64,000 nucleotides of DNA from JAWPMT01 sp965267435 (GCA_965267435.1 OZ253960.1:5518001-5582000); one strand, 5' to 3'. Shown: positions 40,813 through 50,975, counted from the stretch's first letter. Made by a program: numbers and translations. Notes: generated from the sequence alone by a model not told the origin.

Positions 40813-43800
40813 ATGGCAGAAGAGCGAATTGATAGTGAAAAAGCAACCATCGAAGGCGGTACCTATGAGATCCTCAAGGGCCGAATCGAGAAAAATACCA
40901 AGTCCCTTCAGGAGACCCTCGACCGGCTGAATGATGAGCGCAAGCGCGTCTTCGGTTCGATCGAGACCTCTGTGTTGGCCACAGAGCGAGTGACCACTGA
41001 CAACAATTGTGTGCCGTGGGACATGCACGCGATCGGCGACCGCTTTCTCTTTGGTTACAATGTCATGGTGGGCTTGAGGAGCGAAGTCAAGCCGCAGGAT
41101 GTCTTGAGCTACTTTGAGTATCGGGAAGATCATTCGTTTCATGAGCTGCCGCTGGAGGACTTGATCAACGACCCGGTGTTCCTCGAGGACTTCCAGAAGC
41201 TGTACAAATACTACCGCAGCACGCAGTTTCTGCGGTTCGTTGAGGTCGGGCCCTTCCTGCACATGGTGTTCCGAATTGGCAAGGAGGTGACGGATATCAA
41301 AACCTTTAAGTGGGAAATCAAAGGGGAGAAACTCGTCTACGCCGATAATCGCAGCGAACACGAGTACAAATTCCCGGCGCAGCAGGACTTCGAGTGGACC
41401 CGGGCGAGACGCGAAGACTTTCGCGAAGGACTCCATCCGCATGTTTCGATTCGTGATCGCGTGTTCGTGGAGACGGTCGGTGGTGATCTCACGATCAAAG
41501 TGGAGGACAACACCGAGGATGGGAAAGGGATCTACAGTGAAGAAGTAGAGAACAAAGAACAAACACTCGCAGATGGCGAGATCCATTATGCTGAGCTGGG
41601 GCCTCTGATCCTACTCAAAGTCCGCCCCTACCAGGAAGACGAGCGATACTTCATTTTCAATGAGAAACTCAAAGAGGTGCGTCGCATCGACTCTATGAGG
41701 GACTCATGTATCCTGCTGCCAGATGGGCACGGGATCATTTTCAGCGATGGATACTACTTGCAGTCCGGGGTCTTCAAGCAGTTTGACTATGAGCTCGAGG
41801 ATATGCTCTTTGAGCGGCGTATTACCTCACTCAATGGCGAGGACTATTTGTACATCTTCTACAATAGGCAGCATGGCATTTTTCTGCTGCTCAATTACAA
41901 CCTGATTTCACAGCAGGCGGAGAACCCCATCACCTGCCATGGCTTCACGATTTTCGAGAACGGCGAAATGTGCGTTTTCAAAGCCGATGGGGAAGCCAAA
42001 AAGCACCATGCTATTCAGATCTGGCAGACACCCTTTACCGGACCCAATTTTCAAGCAGAGGAGAATGAAGATTCATTCCTTCAGAAGATCGGCAATAAGA
42101 GCGTGGTGCGGGTGATGGCCGAGTGTCAGGAGATCATCAATCTCGTCAACAAAGAAGAGGTCTACGCAGACTTGTACCTCGACATTATCAAGAAGTGCAC
42201 GGACATCACCGATACCTATCACTGGCTTGATAAGGAGAAAAACTACGATCTGCTGGAGCCCCTGAAAGCCATTCGTAGTGTCGCAGAATCCACCGTTGAT
42301 GAATTCGAGAAGGTTCGAAAGATCCGTGAGAGCACGAGTAAGCGCATTGTCGAAATCGAAAAAGCGAAGAGCAAGGTCCTCAAGAAATCCAAGGCGTCCT
42401 TTGGCAACATTACCCTGTATGTTGATGCGTTGGGTGAGGTCAGATCGGTGCGGGGTGAGGTGCTCACCGCGAAGGACCTACGGTATGCAGATTTAGAGCA
42501 ACTCGATCGCTTTGATAAAGAGCTGGCAGAAGCTGCTGATACGTTGTCAGAAAGTTGCATTCGCTTCCTGGCGCAAGAGCGTGCACTGGCACCTTTTGAA
42601 CAACAAGTAGAGGAGTTTGAGGCCAAGATTGAGGGCATAAAGAAGGTCGTAGAGGCTGACGAGCTGCAGCAGACCGGGGACAAAATCGCGACGGAGCTTG
42701 ACCTCCTCATCGAGACAGTAAGCAACTTGAAAATCTCCGATGCTACTCAGACCACGCAGATCATTGAGAACATCTCGGAGATCTACGGCCAGTACAACAA
42801 GGTCAAGGTCCAGCTGGCCAACCGACGGAAAGCCCTGCTCTCGACTGAGGGCAAGGCGGAATTCTCAGCCACTGTAAAGCTGCTGGAGCAATCTGTCACC
42901 AATTACCTGGACATCTGCGAGACGCCCGAGCAATGCGATGAGTACCTGACGAAGCTGGTGGTCCAGCTCGAAGAGCTTGAAGGCAAGTTTTCCGACTTCG
43001 ATGAATTTGTAGACGTTGTCGCCCAGAAACGTGAGGAGATCTACAATGCTTTTGAGTCTAGGAAGCTGTACCTCACTGAGCAGCGCAACAAGAAGAGCAA
43101 TCAACTGTTCCAGGCTGCCGAGCGTGTCCTGGGAGCCGTCCGAAGTAAAGCCGCTCGCCTTAAGACGAAAGAAGAGATCAACGGCTACTTCGCGTCGGAC
43201 TTGATGGTCGACAAAGTGCGAGGCATCGCGCAGCAACTTGTCGAGGCCGAGGACACGGTCAAGGCTGATGACATCTCGAGTCAGCTGAAAACCATCAAAG
43301 AGGATATCCTGCGGCAACTCAAGGACAAGGAGGAGCTCTTTGTCGATGGTGACAACATCCTGTCCATGGGCAACCACAAGTTCTACACCAATCAGCTCAA
43401 CCTCGACCTGAGCATGGTTGTGAGAAAAGGCGTACCGCACTACCACCTGTCGGGCACCGACTTTTTTGAAGAGATCAAAGACCAAAGACTCGCCGACTTA
43501 AGTGACCTCTGGGAGCAGTCGCTGGTATCTGAGTCTGACAGCGTTTACCGTGGCGAATACCTGGCTCACACGCTTTTAACACAGATACTGGGTAGGTCTA
43601 TGCTGAAACTAGAGGTAGCGGCACCTTTTCGAGACCTTGAGACGTTTGTGGCCCTCGGTGAGGAGGAGAGAACCGAGGCCGTACGCAAGGTGATGACGAC
43701 CAAGTATGAGGAGGGATATACGAAAGGGATCCATGACTTCGACGCCTTGAGGATCCTCGAAGCCCTCATCACTCTGGTGGACGGTGCAGGTACGATGCGT

Positions 43801-45846
43801 TTTTCAAGTGAAGCCCGAACCAGGGCGAAGATCTTTTGGAAGAGCGAGATCGGGGAAGATAGTAGGTCCAAACTGCTCAGCCAGATGAAAGCCGCCGGCG
43901 TAATATTATCAGTCTTCCCTACCTCGCAGGAATTCGTTGGACTCGTAGAAGACATCAAATCAGCACTTTCGAAGAGTCAAACCTTTGAAAATACAGAAGA
44001 GCGGATTGTAGCTGAGGCCGCTGACTACCTCTTTGATGAGCTAAGCAAGAAGGACGAGTTCACAATTAGTGGTCAGGCTGCGCAGCTGTACAATGAATTC
44101 AATCAGGCGCTATTGCATAAGCGGGCAGATGTAAAATTCAAGGCCTCCTGGTCAGGATTTGCAGACGAACCCCTCATAGCCATTCGCACCATACTGAAGT
44201 GGATCGATGCCTTCCTGGCCGAACAGAAGCAGCATAACTACGGTGACGTCAAGACGGAGACTGCGGCCCTTCTTTACTTCCAGGATTTTTCAGCAGCACA
44301 CGTGAGCAGTGCGTCGTTGACCATGCAGTTGGAAGATATGAGGGGGAGCCATGACCAGTTGCAGGATGGAAGATACTCCTTGCATCTGACGCACTTCATG
44401 ACCCGACTTGGGGCTTACGAAGACCACGTGGTGCCACGATTTCTGGAACTGCAGCGGCTCAAGAAAGAGCTCACTGACACGTATCGCGAGCAGCTGAAGT
44501 TGCACGAGTTCAAGCCCAGGGTGTTGTCAAGCTTCGTCAGAAACCAGCTCATCGACAAGGTGTACTTTCCTTTGATTGGCGCCAACCTGGCAAAGCAAAT
44601 TGGCACGGCTGGTGAAGGAAAGCGTACAGATCTAATGGGACTCCTCCTCCTGATCTCACCCCCGGGCTACGGCAAGACTACGCTAATGGAATACATCGCC
44701 AGTAGGCTCGGTGTGGTCTTTATGAAAATCAATGGTCCGGCCATCGGCCATGAGGTGACCTCTCTGGATCCCGCGGATGCGCCAAATGCCGCTTCTGCGG
44801 AAGAGTTGCAGAAGCTCAACCTCTCTTTCGAGATGGGCAACAATGTCATGATTTATCTTGACGACATCCAGCATTGCAATCCGGAGTTCTTGCAGAAGTT
44901 TATCTCCATGTGCGACGCCCAGCGACGTATCGAAGGGGTGTACAAGGGCAAGACGAAGACCTACGACTTCCGTGGCAAAAAGGTCTGCGTGATCATGGCA
45001 GGAAACCCGTACACGGAAAGTGGAGACAAATTCCAGATCCCGGATATGCTGGCGAACCGCGCGGACATTTACAATCTGGGAGATGTCATCGGCGATACGG
45101 CGGATGTGTTCAAACTGAGCTATGTTGAGAATTCGCTTACCTCCAATACGGTGCTTTCAAGGTTAGCCTCACGCAGTCTGTCCGACGTTCGTGAAATCCT
45201 CAAACTTGCCGCCACTGGCAACTCCGAAGGTCTGAAGTTCGAAGTCAATCACACCGGTGAGGAGCTGCAGGAATACGTGGCGGTCATCAAGCACATGATG
45301 GTTGTGAGGGATGTCATTCTCAAAGTGAATGAACTGTACATCCGTTCTGCAGCCATGTCCGATGAGTACAGGGAAGAACCTCCCTTCAAGCTGCAAGGAT
45401 CCTATCGTGATATGAACAAGATCGCGGAGAAACTCCTGCCGATGATGAATGAGACCGAAGTGCAGACCATCATCCAGTCGCACTACGAAAACGAATCGCA
45501 GACACTGACCTCCAATGCGGAGGCCAATCTGCTAAAGTTTAAGCAGATGACGGGTGTCGTCAACGGCGAGGAGGAGCGACGCTGGAATCTGATCCTGGAG
45601 CAATTCAGCAAGCTGCAGAAGCTGAAGGGCTATGGCCAAAACGCCCAACTTGTGGAAGGCATGGAATCCATTGCAGTAAGTCTGCGAAAGATCGGTGAGG
45701 AGATTGGGGCGGCCAATAACGGTAATGGCAAGGAGCCTACTCCTCCCGCCGAGAAGAAGGCTACGCCTCCGAAGACGTCGGTCAAAAAGCAAGCAACTAA
45801 GAAGGCTCCTGTCAAGAAGGCTTCGGGCAAGACCTCAAAGGGCTAG
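40813..45846 (+). CDS. Giant AAA ATPase, 'DNA repair ATPase' type (DUF3686-like)
   Basis: A 1677-residue protein. The N-terminal ~430 residues are a beta-rich domain (DUF3686-like, with IETSVLATERVTTDNNCVPW near 55). A long helical/coiled-coil middle follows (~450-900), then a further domain and an AAA module with Walker A SPPGYGKTT (~1281) and Walker B NVMIYLDDIQH (~1346). The C-terminal 45 residues are rich in Lys, Pro and Thr (KKATPPKTSVKKQ). GTG 40810 is one codon upstream. The name in databases does not prove a DNA role; with a flotillin operon, a membrane-associated remodelling role is as likely. The stop overlaps the convergent gene by four bases. Confidence 0.82.
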   Translation: MAEERIDSEKATIEGGTYEILKGRIEKNTKSLQETLDRLNDERKRVFGSIETSVLATERVTTDNNCVPWDMHAIGDRFLFGYNVMVGLRSEVKPQDVLSYFEYREDHSFHELPLEDLINDPVFLEDFQKLYKYYRSTQFLRFVEVGPFLHMVFRIGKEVTDIKTFKWEIKGEKLVYADNRSEHEYKFPAQQDFEWTRARREDFREGLHPHVSIRDRVFVETVGGDLTIKVEDNTEDGKGIYSEEVENKEQTLADGEIHYAELGPLILLKVRPYQEDERYFIFNEKLKEVRRIDSMRDSCILLPDGHGIIFSDGYYLQSGVFKQFDYELEDMLFERRITSLNGEDYLYIFYNRQHGIFLLLNYNLISQQAENPITCHGFTIFENGEMCVFKADGEAKKHHAIQIWQTPFTGPNFQAEENEDSFLQKIGNKSVVRVMAECQEIINLVNKEEVYADLYLDIIKKCTDITDTYHWLDKEKNYDLLEPLKAIRSVAESTVDEFEKVRKIRESTSKRIVEIEKAKSKVLKKSKASFGNITLYVDALGEVRSVRGEVLTAKDLRYADLEQLDRFDKELAEAADTLSESCIRFLAQERALAPFEQQVEEFEAKIEGIKKVVEADELQQTGDKIATELDLLIETVSNLKISDATQTTQIIENISEIYGQYNKVKVQLANRRKALLSTEGKAEFSATVKLLEQSVTNYLDICETPEQCDEYLTKLVVQLEELEGKFSDFDEFVDVVAQKREEIYNAFESRKLYLTEQRNKKSNQLFQAAERVLGAVRSKAARLKTKEEINGYFASDLMVDKVRGIAQQLVEAEDTVKADDISSQLKTIKEDILRQLKDKEELFVDGDNILSMGNHKFYTNQLNLDLSMVVRKGVPHYHLSGTDFFEEIKDQRLADLSDLWEQSLVSESDSVYRGEYLAHTLLTQILGRSMLKLEVAAPFRDLETFVALGEEERTEAVRKVMTTKYEEGYTKGIHDFDALRILEALITLVDGAGTMRFSSEARTRAKIFWKSEIGEDSRSKLLSQMKAAGVILSVFPTSQEFVGLVEDIKSALSKSQTFENTEERIVAEAADYLFDELSKKDEFTISGQAAQLYNEFNQALLHKRADVKFKASWSGFADEPLIAIRTILKWIDAFLAEQKQHNYGDVKTETAALLYFQDFSAAHVSSASLTMQLEDMRGSHDQLQDGRYSLHLTHFMTRLGAYEDHVVPRFLELQRLKKELTDTYREQLKLHEFKPRVLSSFVRNQLIDKVYFPLIGANLAKQIGTAGEGKRTDLMGLLLLISPPGYGKTTLMEYIASRLGVVFMKINGPAIGHEVTSLDPADAPNAASAEELQKLNLSFEMGNNVMIYLDDIQHCNPEFLQKFISMCDAQRRIEGVYKGKTKTYDFRGKKVCVIMAGNPYTESGDKFQIPDMLANRADIYNLGDVIGDTADVFKLSYVENSLTSNTVLSRLASRSLSDVREILKLAATGNSEGLKFEVNHTGEELQEYVAVIKHMMVVRDVILKVNELYIRSAAMSDEYREEPPFKLQGSYRDMNKIAEKLLPMMNETEVQTIIQSHYENESQTLTSNAEANLLKFKQMTGVVNGEEERRWNLILEQFSKLQKLKGYGQNAQLVEGMESIAVSLRKIGEEIGAANNGNGKEPTPPAEKKATPPKTSVKKQATKKAPVKKASGKTSKG

Positions 45847-47228
45847 TTGAGTACCACTACCCGAACGCTGTCTGCATCGACCCTCAACTGTAGCCAATCG
45901 CGGATCTGCTGTAGTTCGCGCTTTCTCGGTGCCTTTTGGAAGCCGACATAGGCGACGCATAGCGTATCCAGGGCCTTGGTCGCCAGGTTTTTGGCGACGG
46001 CGTCGCTCATCGCAAATTCTGTCAGATTGGGGTAGTGGATTTTCAGCTCTTCGGAGATGTCCTCGATGGGGTAGAGCTTCGCCCGTGACTTGATGAGTTC
46101 GGTCTCCAGTAGTTCGATCTGTGCATCCTTCGAAGCGATCACCTCATTGTTCTGCTTGTACAGGTCTTCAATGACGGTGAGCCTGATCTGGTTGGACATT
46201 CGCTCGAACTCTCCTGACATATCGGGCCGATCGATATACCCCTGATGGATCACTAAATCTGCTCCGTCGAGTTTGAATATGGGTAGCTGCCTCTTGATTT
46301 CTCCGATGATTTCTTCTGTGAGCGGCTTACCATATAATGTGACGTCGATACGTGGTTGCTCCTGGGCATAAGACAACTTTTGATGGATCACTTCTGTCTC
46401 CTCAAACACAAATTCCTGGGCGATGAAGTTGCGGGCGTTCTGTTCGAAAAGTGTGCGCTGGACGAGGTGGTACGCGAGGTACACGCTGGGGATGAGGGTG
46501 AGTACCACGAATGTGGCGATGTAGCGCTTGACCCGCACCTCGGCGCCCGGATCTTCGAACTTCTTCTTTGGGTATCCGAGAAATCTTACGATCAGAAAGG
46601 TTGATACACTGATGAAGACGCTGTTGATGAAGAACAGGTAGAACGCCCCGACGAAATAATACCAATTGAGATTGGCCAGGCCGTAGCCGGCGGTACACAG
46701 TGGCGGCATCAGTGCCGTAGCGATGGCCACGCCTGGGATCGCGTTTGTCTTCTCTTTTCTTGACCCTGCAACAATACCTGCTAAGCCACCAAAGAAGGCG
46801 ATCAACACATCCCAAAGTGTGGGATTCGTTCGGGAGAGCAACTCAGACTGCGCTTCGTGCAGAGGGGTGATCACAAAATACAACGCCGAGGTCAGGACGC
46901 TGATACCCACTGCAATGGCGAGATTGCGAAATGCCTTTTTGATGAGGTCGAAGTCGTTGATGCCTGCACCCAACCCGATACCCATGATAGGGCCCATGAG
47001 TGGGGAGATCAGCATCGCACCAATGATGACCGCTGTGGAGTTTCGATTGAGCCCGATGGAGGCAATGAAGATCGCGAAGATCAGGATCCAAAGATTGGTG
47101 CCTCTGAACTCTACGCCGCGCTCGATCTCCTTGATGGTAACGGCTTCGCGTTCCTTGTCCTCATGAAGGTCGAACAAGTCCTTCACAAAAAGCTTGAGTG
47201 CCTTGGCTGGATTTTGACGTCGTGCCAT
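45843..47228 (-). CDS. DUF389 family membrane protein
   Basis: A 461-residue protein with the DUF389 core: TNLWILIFAIFIASIGL (TM1), the signature SPLMGPIMGIGLG (~81-93), GGLAGIVAG, and LMPPLCTAGYGLA (~168-180), six or seven TM helices in all to ~265. A C-terminal cytoplasmic domain of ~200 residues with coiled-coil character follows. Function is unknown; some members are called TIGR00341. It is cotranscribed with the upstream TerC gene (9-base gap) and converges on the AAA ATPase gene with a 4-base overlap and no terminator between them. Confidence 0.85.
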   Translation of the reverse strand: MARRQNPAKALKLFVKDLFDLHEDKEREAVTIKEIERGVEFRGTNLWILIFAIFIASIGLNRNSTAVIIGAMLISPLMGPIMGIGLGAGINDFDLIKKAFRNLAIAVGISVLTSALYFVITPLHEAQSELLSRTNPTLWDVLIAFFGGLAGIVAGSRKEKTNAIPGVAIATALMPPLCTAGYGLANLNWYYFVGAFYLFFINSVFISVSTFLIVRFLGYPKKKFEDPGAEVRVKRYIATFVVLTLIPSVYLAYHLVQRTLFEQNARNFIAQEFVFEETEVIHQKLSYAQEQPRIDVTLYGKPLTEEIIGEIKRQLPIFKLDGADLVIHQGYIDRPDMSGEFERMSNQIRLTVIEDLYKQNNEVIASKDAQIELLETELIKSRAKLYPIEDISEELKIHYPNLTEFAMSDAVAKNLATKALDTLCVAYVGFQKAPRKRELQQIRDWLQLRVDADSVRVVVLN

Positions 47229-47237
47229 CTCTCCAGG

Positions 47238-48014
47238 TTAGATTGAGTGGTGAGCCTTTTTCGCTTTCTCTGCAAGTAATCGCTTCTGGTATCGGCCTTG
47301 TACGACGTCGACCACCACAAGTACGAAGATGACGAAGTAAAATGTCGTCTTACTCATCGGTGTGACGTGACTACCGAAGAGCTCTAGCTCTGCGAGATGA
47401 CCTCCTTCGGAGAGCAGCATGACACCAACCAGGAATAGGATAAATAATCCCAGGACTTCAAACATTCTGTTTTTGGCCAGGAAGGTGCTCACCTTGTCGG
47501 ACAGCCATATCATCAGGACACCACTAAAGATGATGGCCGTGGCCATCACCCAAAATACATCGCTGAGTGCCATTGCACTCAGGATCGAATCAAAAGAGAA
47601 GATCAGGTTCATGAGCACGATCAGGGCGATCACCTTGCCGGTGTTGGCTTTTTCACCCGATTCCTCCCCGTGCTCTTCCAGGTAGACCATGTGCCAGATC
47701 TCCTTGACGGCGGTGTACAGGATGAACCCACCTCCGAACAGCACGATGAGACTATGGATGTTGAAAGTGCCCTCTATGATTCCGGAAGCGTGGAGGCCGA
47801 AAATAGGGTCTTGAAAGAGCTGGATGACATTAACCAATATGAAAAGGAGGGCGATCCGTAGCACCATCGCAATACCTATACCCAGGGTGCGTACGAACTT
47901 CTGTTTGTCTTCGGGAGCCCTTTTCGATTCAATAGAGATGTACAGGAGGTTGTCAAATCCGAGCACTGCCTGCAGCAGTATCAGCATGAGCAGCGTAAAA
48001 ATATTGTCGAGCAT
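47238..48014 (-). CDS. TerC family integral membrane protein
   Basis: A 258-residue TerC/Alx-like protein with about seven TM helices. Acidic residues lie in the helices that define the family: LGFDNLLYI (~19-27) and NLIFSFDSILSAMALSD (~136-152), plus FVLVVVDVVQGRY near the end. Family members are linked to tellurite resistance, Mn export and metal loading of exported proteins. It precedes DUF389 by 9 bases. TerC with flotillin/AAA partners is a recurrent genomic theme in envelope-stress modules. Confidence 0.9.
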   Translation of the reverse strand: MLDNIFTLLMLILLQAVLGFDNLLYISIESKRAPEDKQKFVRTLGIGIAMVLRIALLFILVNVIQLFQDPIFGLHASGIIEGTFNIHSLIVLFGGGFILYTAVKEIWHMVYLEEHGEESGEKANTGKVIALIVLMNLIFSFDSILSAMALSDVFWVMATAIIFSGVLMIWLSDKVSTFLAKNRMFEVLGLFILFLVGVMLLSEGGHLAELELFGSHVTPMSKTTFYFVIFVLVVVDVVQGRYQKRLLAEKAKKAHHSI

Positions 48015-48109
48015 ATTGTTTTGGATAGTAGGTTTAGCGCCTACAAGAAAACTAAAAAAGTTGAAAGATCAACGGTCCGAGGGTTCAAGGGTCAGGGATC
48101 GCTCGGTCC

Positions 48110-48164
48110 GCCCAAGCGGCGGCATCCGGCGCCGCTGTTGGTGTTTTCACCAACAGCATTGGGC
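48110..48164. repeat. Two-part hairpin repeat
   Basis: A perfect 10-bp stem GCTGTTGGTG / CACCAACAGC (48134-48143, 48148-48157) with a TTTT loop sits inside outer arms GCCCAA/TTGGGC (48110-48115, 48159-48164). The TGTTGGTG...CACCAACA core occurs as a dispersed palindrome in many Bacteroidota (from memory). No T tract follows. It lies in the 260-base gap upstream of TerC. Confidence 0.5.
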
Positions 48165-48274
48165 AGACAGCGCGGCCGTGATATAGCGGAGATCCGGTCG
48201 TGAAGTAGAGTTTCCTAAATCGTTGAGTCTCGGGATATCCGTCGACTCTCACTTCACGAGGCCCCCAAAATATC

Positions 48275-50545
48275 TTAATCTAAAATCCTAAGCTTTGCGA
48301 ATGTCAAAAGGAGCGTCTTCTCGCCGGCTTTGTCGAAGTCCACTTTGGCTTTGCGATTGGATCCTTGTTCGTCGATGAGTGACACGACACCAAAACCAAA
48401 CTTGGGATGCTCGACCTTCATGCCCACCTCGAGATTGGTGGTGTCGCTGGGCTCGAAATCGGGACTAGGCTGATGTTTGACGGCATTGGCAAAGCGCTTG
48501 TCACTTTGCTGCTTCTTCATGTTGGTCACAAAATTTTTTGTGACGTAGTTCATCGATGGAGAGATGGGGTCTTTGGCTGAGAACTGGCGATTGACCTTGA
48601 GAAACTTGGGGTCGATCTCCTCGAGGAAGCGGCTGGGTTCGCAATTCTTCAGTCGCCCAAATCGATAGCGGTTGAGGGCATAGCTGAGGAACAGTTTCTT
48701 CTTGGCTCGGGTGATCGCCACGTAAAATAGGCGCCGTTCTTCTTCCAGGTCGGCGCGACTCTGCAGCATCATCTGGGAGGGGAATAGCTCTTCCTCCAGC
48801 CCTACGATGAAGGTGTAGTTGAACTCCAGCCCCTTGGCCATGTGGATGGTCATAAGGGTGATGGCGTCATTGTCGGTCTTCTTACGATCCTCGTCGGTAA
48901 GCAGGGCGACATCTTGCAGGAACGCGGCAATCGACTTGTCCTCCCGCTCGGGGTCGTCGGTAAACTCTTTGATGGCATTGAGGAGTTCCTGCACGTTTTC
49001 ATAGCGGCTCAGTCCTTCGACTGTCTTGTCCTCGTAGAGCTCGCGGAGTATACCGGAGTTCTTGGCTACGAGCGCCGCCGTGTCGTAGGCATCCTTTTTC
49101 TCGGCGGTAATTCGGAAGCTCTTGATCATCGCCGTGAAGTCTTCTACCTGCTGGCCTCCACGACCACCGATGAACTGCTTGGCATTTTCCATCACGTCCC
49201 ACAGGGGCATGTCATGATCATTGGCAGCTACGATGAGTTTCTCAATCGTGCCAGGACCGATCCCCCTTTTGGGTGTATTGATGATCCGTCGCATGGCCTG
49301 TTCGTCGTTGGCATTTACCATGAAGCGTAGGTAGGCCAGGAGGTCCTTGATTTCCTTCCTCTGGTAGAATGACACGCCGCCGACTACCCTGTACTTGAGG
49401 TTCATTCTCCGCAGCGCCTCTTCAATGGCTCGTGACTGGCTGTTGGTACGGTACATGATCACGAAGTCATTGTTGGGTACCTGCCCATGCATCTTGGTTT
49501 CGAAGATGGCGCTGGCGACGAGTTTACCTTCCTCGTTGTCAGAAGTGGCTTTGATCAGTTCGATCAGCTCACCTTCCTCGTTGGAGGTCCAGACGTTCTT
49601 TTTGAGCTGTGCCCGGTTCTTATCGATGACCGAGTTGGCGGCATTGACAATGGTCTGGGTAGAGCGATAGTTTTGCTCGAGTTTGATCACTCGCAGTTCG
49701 GGGTAGTCTCGCTCGAAGTTCAGGATGTTTTGAATGTCTGCCCCGCGGAAGGCGTAGATCGACTGGGCATCGTCCCCGACGACACAGATATTTTGCCTGA
49801 CGGCCGCCAGCTTTTTGGCGATCATGTATTGTGAAATGTTCGTGTCCTGAAACTCGTCGATCAGGAAATACTGAAAGCGCTGCTGGTACTTGTTGAGGAC
49901 GTCGACATGCTCCTGGAAGAGGACGTTGGTGTTGAACAGCAGATCATCGAAATCCATCGCACCTGCCTTGTAGCACCGCTCCACATAGGCCTTGTACAGA
50001 CGTCCCATTTCCGGGCGCATATTGGCTGCATCGTCCTCGGCGTAGATCGGATTGTTCAGGTACTCCATGTAGGAGACCAGTCGGTTCTTGGCACCGGAGA
50101 TGCGGTTGTAGACAACGTTGGGTTTATAGAGCTTGTCGTCCAGATTGAGGCCTTTGACGATTTGCTTGATCAGCGTCTTGGAGTCGTCGGTGTCGTAGAT
50201 GGTGAAGTTGGAGGGGTATCCGATTTTGCCTGCCTCAGCGCGCAACAGCCTCGCGAACACCGAGTGGAACGTGCCCATCCACAGGTTTCTTGCATCATGA
50301 CCGACCACCGAAGCGATGCGGTGCTGCATCTCTTTTGCGGCCTTGTTGGTGAAGGTAAGAGCCATGATGGAGAAGGGATCGATGTCATGGGCCTTGATGA
50401 GATGTGCAATTCGATAGGTCAGGACCCGCGTTTTGCCTGATCCCGCTCCCGCGATGATCATGCATGGACCTTCCGTGTTGATCACCCCTTCGTGCTGGGG
50501 AGGGTTCAATTCCTTTAGATATTCTGCATCGTTTGTCTGGGCCAT
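48275..50545 (-). CDS. UvrD/PcrA-type ATP-dependent DNA helicase
   Basis: A ~756-residue superfamily 1A helicase unwinding DNA in excision repair and replication-fork clearance. Motifs: LNPPQHEGV (Q motif, ~11), AGAGSGKTRVL (Walker A, ~34), LTFTNKAAKEM (Ia), FQDTN (II, in LIDEFQDTN ~220), QNYRST (IV), MTIHMAKGLEFNYTF (V) and YVAITRAKKKLF (VI, ~635). The C-terminal ~40 residues form the Tudor-like RNAP-interaction segment (VGMKVEHPKFGFGVV). The start at 50545 is chosen because the 25 residues before it have no family match. Confidence 0.94.
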   Translation of the reverse strand: MAQTNDAEYLKELNPPQHEGVINTEGPCMIIAGAGSGKTRVLTYRIAHLIKAHDIDPFSIMALTFTNKAAKEMQHRIASVVGHDARNLWMGTFHSVFARLLRAEAGKIGYPSNFTIYDTDDSKTLIKQIVKGLNLDDKLYKPNVVYNRISGAKNRLVSYMEYLNNPIYAEDDAANMRPEMGRLYKAYVERCYKAGAMDFDDLLFNTNVLFQEHVDVLNKYQQRFQYFLIDEFQDTNISQYMIAKKLAAVRQNICVVGDDAQSIYAFRGADIQNILNFERDYPELRVIKLEQNYRSTQTIVNAANSVIDKNRAQLKKNVWTSNEEGELIELIKATSDNEEGKLVASAIFETKMHGQVPNNDFVIMYRTNSQSRAIEEALRRMNLKYRVVGGVSFYQRKEIKDLLAYLRFMVNANDEQAMRRIINTPKRGIGPGTIEKLIVAANDHDMPLWDVMENAKQFIGGRGGQQVEDFTAMIKSFRITAEKKDAYDTAALVAKNSGILRELYEDKTVEGLSRYENVQELLNAIKEFTDDPEREDKSIAAFLQDVALLTDEDRKKTDNDAITLMTIHMAKGLEFNYTFIVGLEEELFPSQMMLQSRADLEEERRLFYVAITRAKKKLFLSYALNRYRFGRLKNCEPSRFLEEIDPKFLKVNRQFSAKDPISPSMNYVTKNFVTNMKKQQSDKRFANAVKHQPSPDFEPSDTTNLEVGMKVEHPKFGFGVVSLIDEQGSNRKAKVDFDKAGEKTLLLTFAKLRILD

Positions 50546-50603
50546 CCGCAAATTTATGTTAATCGACCCCGGCCATGGAATGAATCTCTCAAAAGATAGG
50601 CAC

Positions 50604-50633
50604 AAAAAAAGCGGCTCCATCTTTAGGAGCCAC
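50604..50633 (-). terminator. Intrinsic terminator, minus strand
   Basis: GGCTCC/GGAGCC stem (50613-50618, 50626-50631) with a 7-base loop, followed on the minus strand by seven T (A run 50604-50610). It closes the transcription unit containing the small membrane protein at 50749 before the helicase gene. Confidence 0.75.
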
Positions 50634-50748
50634 TTACCAACCTAACCTACGGACTGCTATGAAAAACAGCAGCCCAAAAACACTTTAAAACTCAGAAATA
50701 TGTCAGTGAGACAAGCAGAATGCGCTATGGTTTAATCGGTCGTCCCAA

Positions 50749-50877
50749 TTAAGTCCAAAAACCCAAAAAATAATTGAGAACGAGTGCGAGCAGGAATGCA
50801 ACAAACAAGCCCACCTCTACGATTGCCAAAGCTCGTTCCCTTTTCTTTTTCGCGTCCGACGATGGTCCAGTATTCAC
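50749..50877 (-). CDS. Small single-TM protein, 42 residues
   Basis: A short frame, GTG 50877 to TAA 50749. A basic N-terminus (NTGPSSDAKKKRERA) is followed by one long hydrophobic helix (LAIVEVGLFVAFLLALVLNY), ending LGFWT. AAGG lies just before the start, and a stop codon closes the frame upstream, so no longer version exists. The positive-inside charge pattern and the following terminator support a real gene. No family is recognised. In position and build it resembles the small membrane proteins often missed by annotation. Confidence 0.5.
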   Translation of the reverse strand: MNTGPSSDAKKKRERALAIVEVGLFVAFLLALVLNYFLGFWT

Positions 50878-50975
50878 AAATGCCTTGAGCCTTCAGTTAT
50901 CAGACGCAAAGCTATTTTATGTTAATGTTACCTGAAAATCTATTCTGTATTAATTGACGGGCGCTGGACAGTTTA

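Noticed and set aside
40804..41586. 260-residue minus-strand frame opposite the AAA ATPase
   Set aside because: Shadow frame; no domain and a composition fitting antisense of a GC-biased gene.
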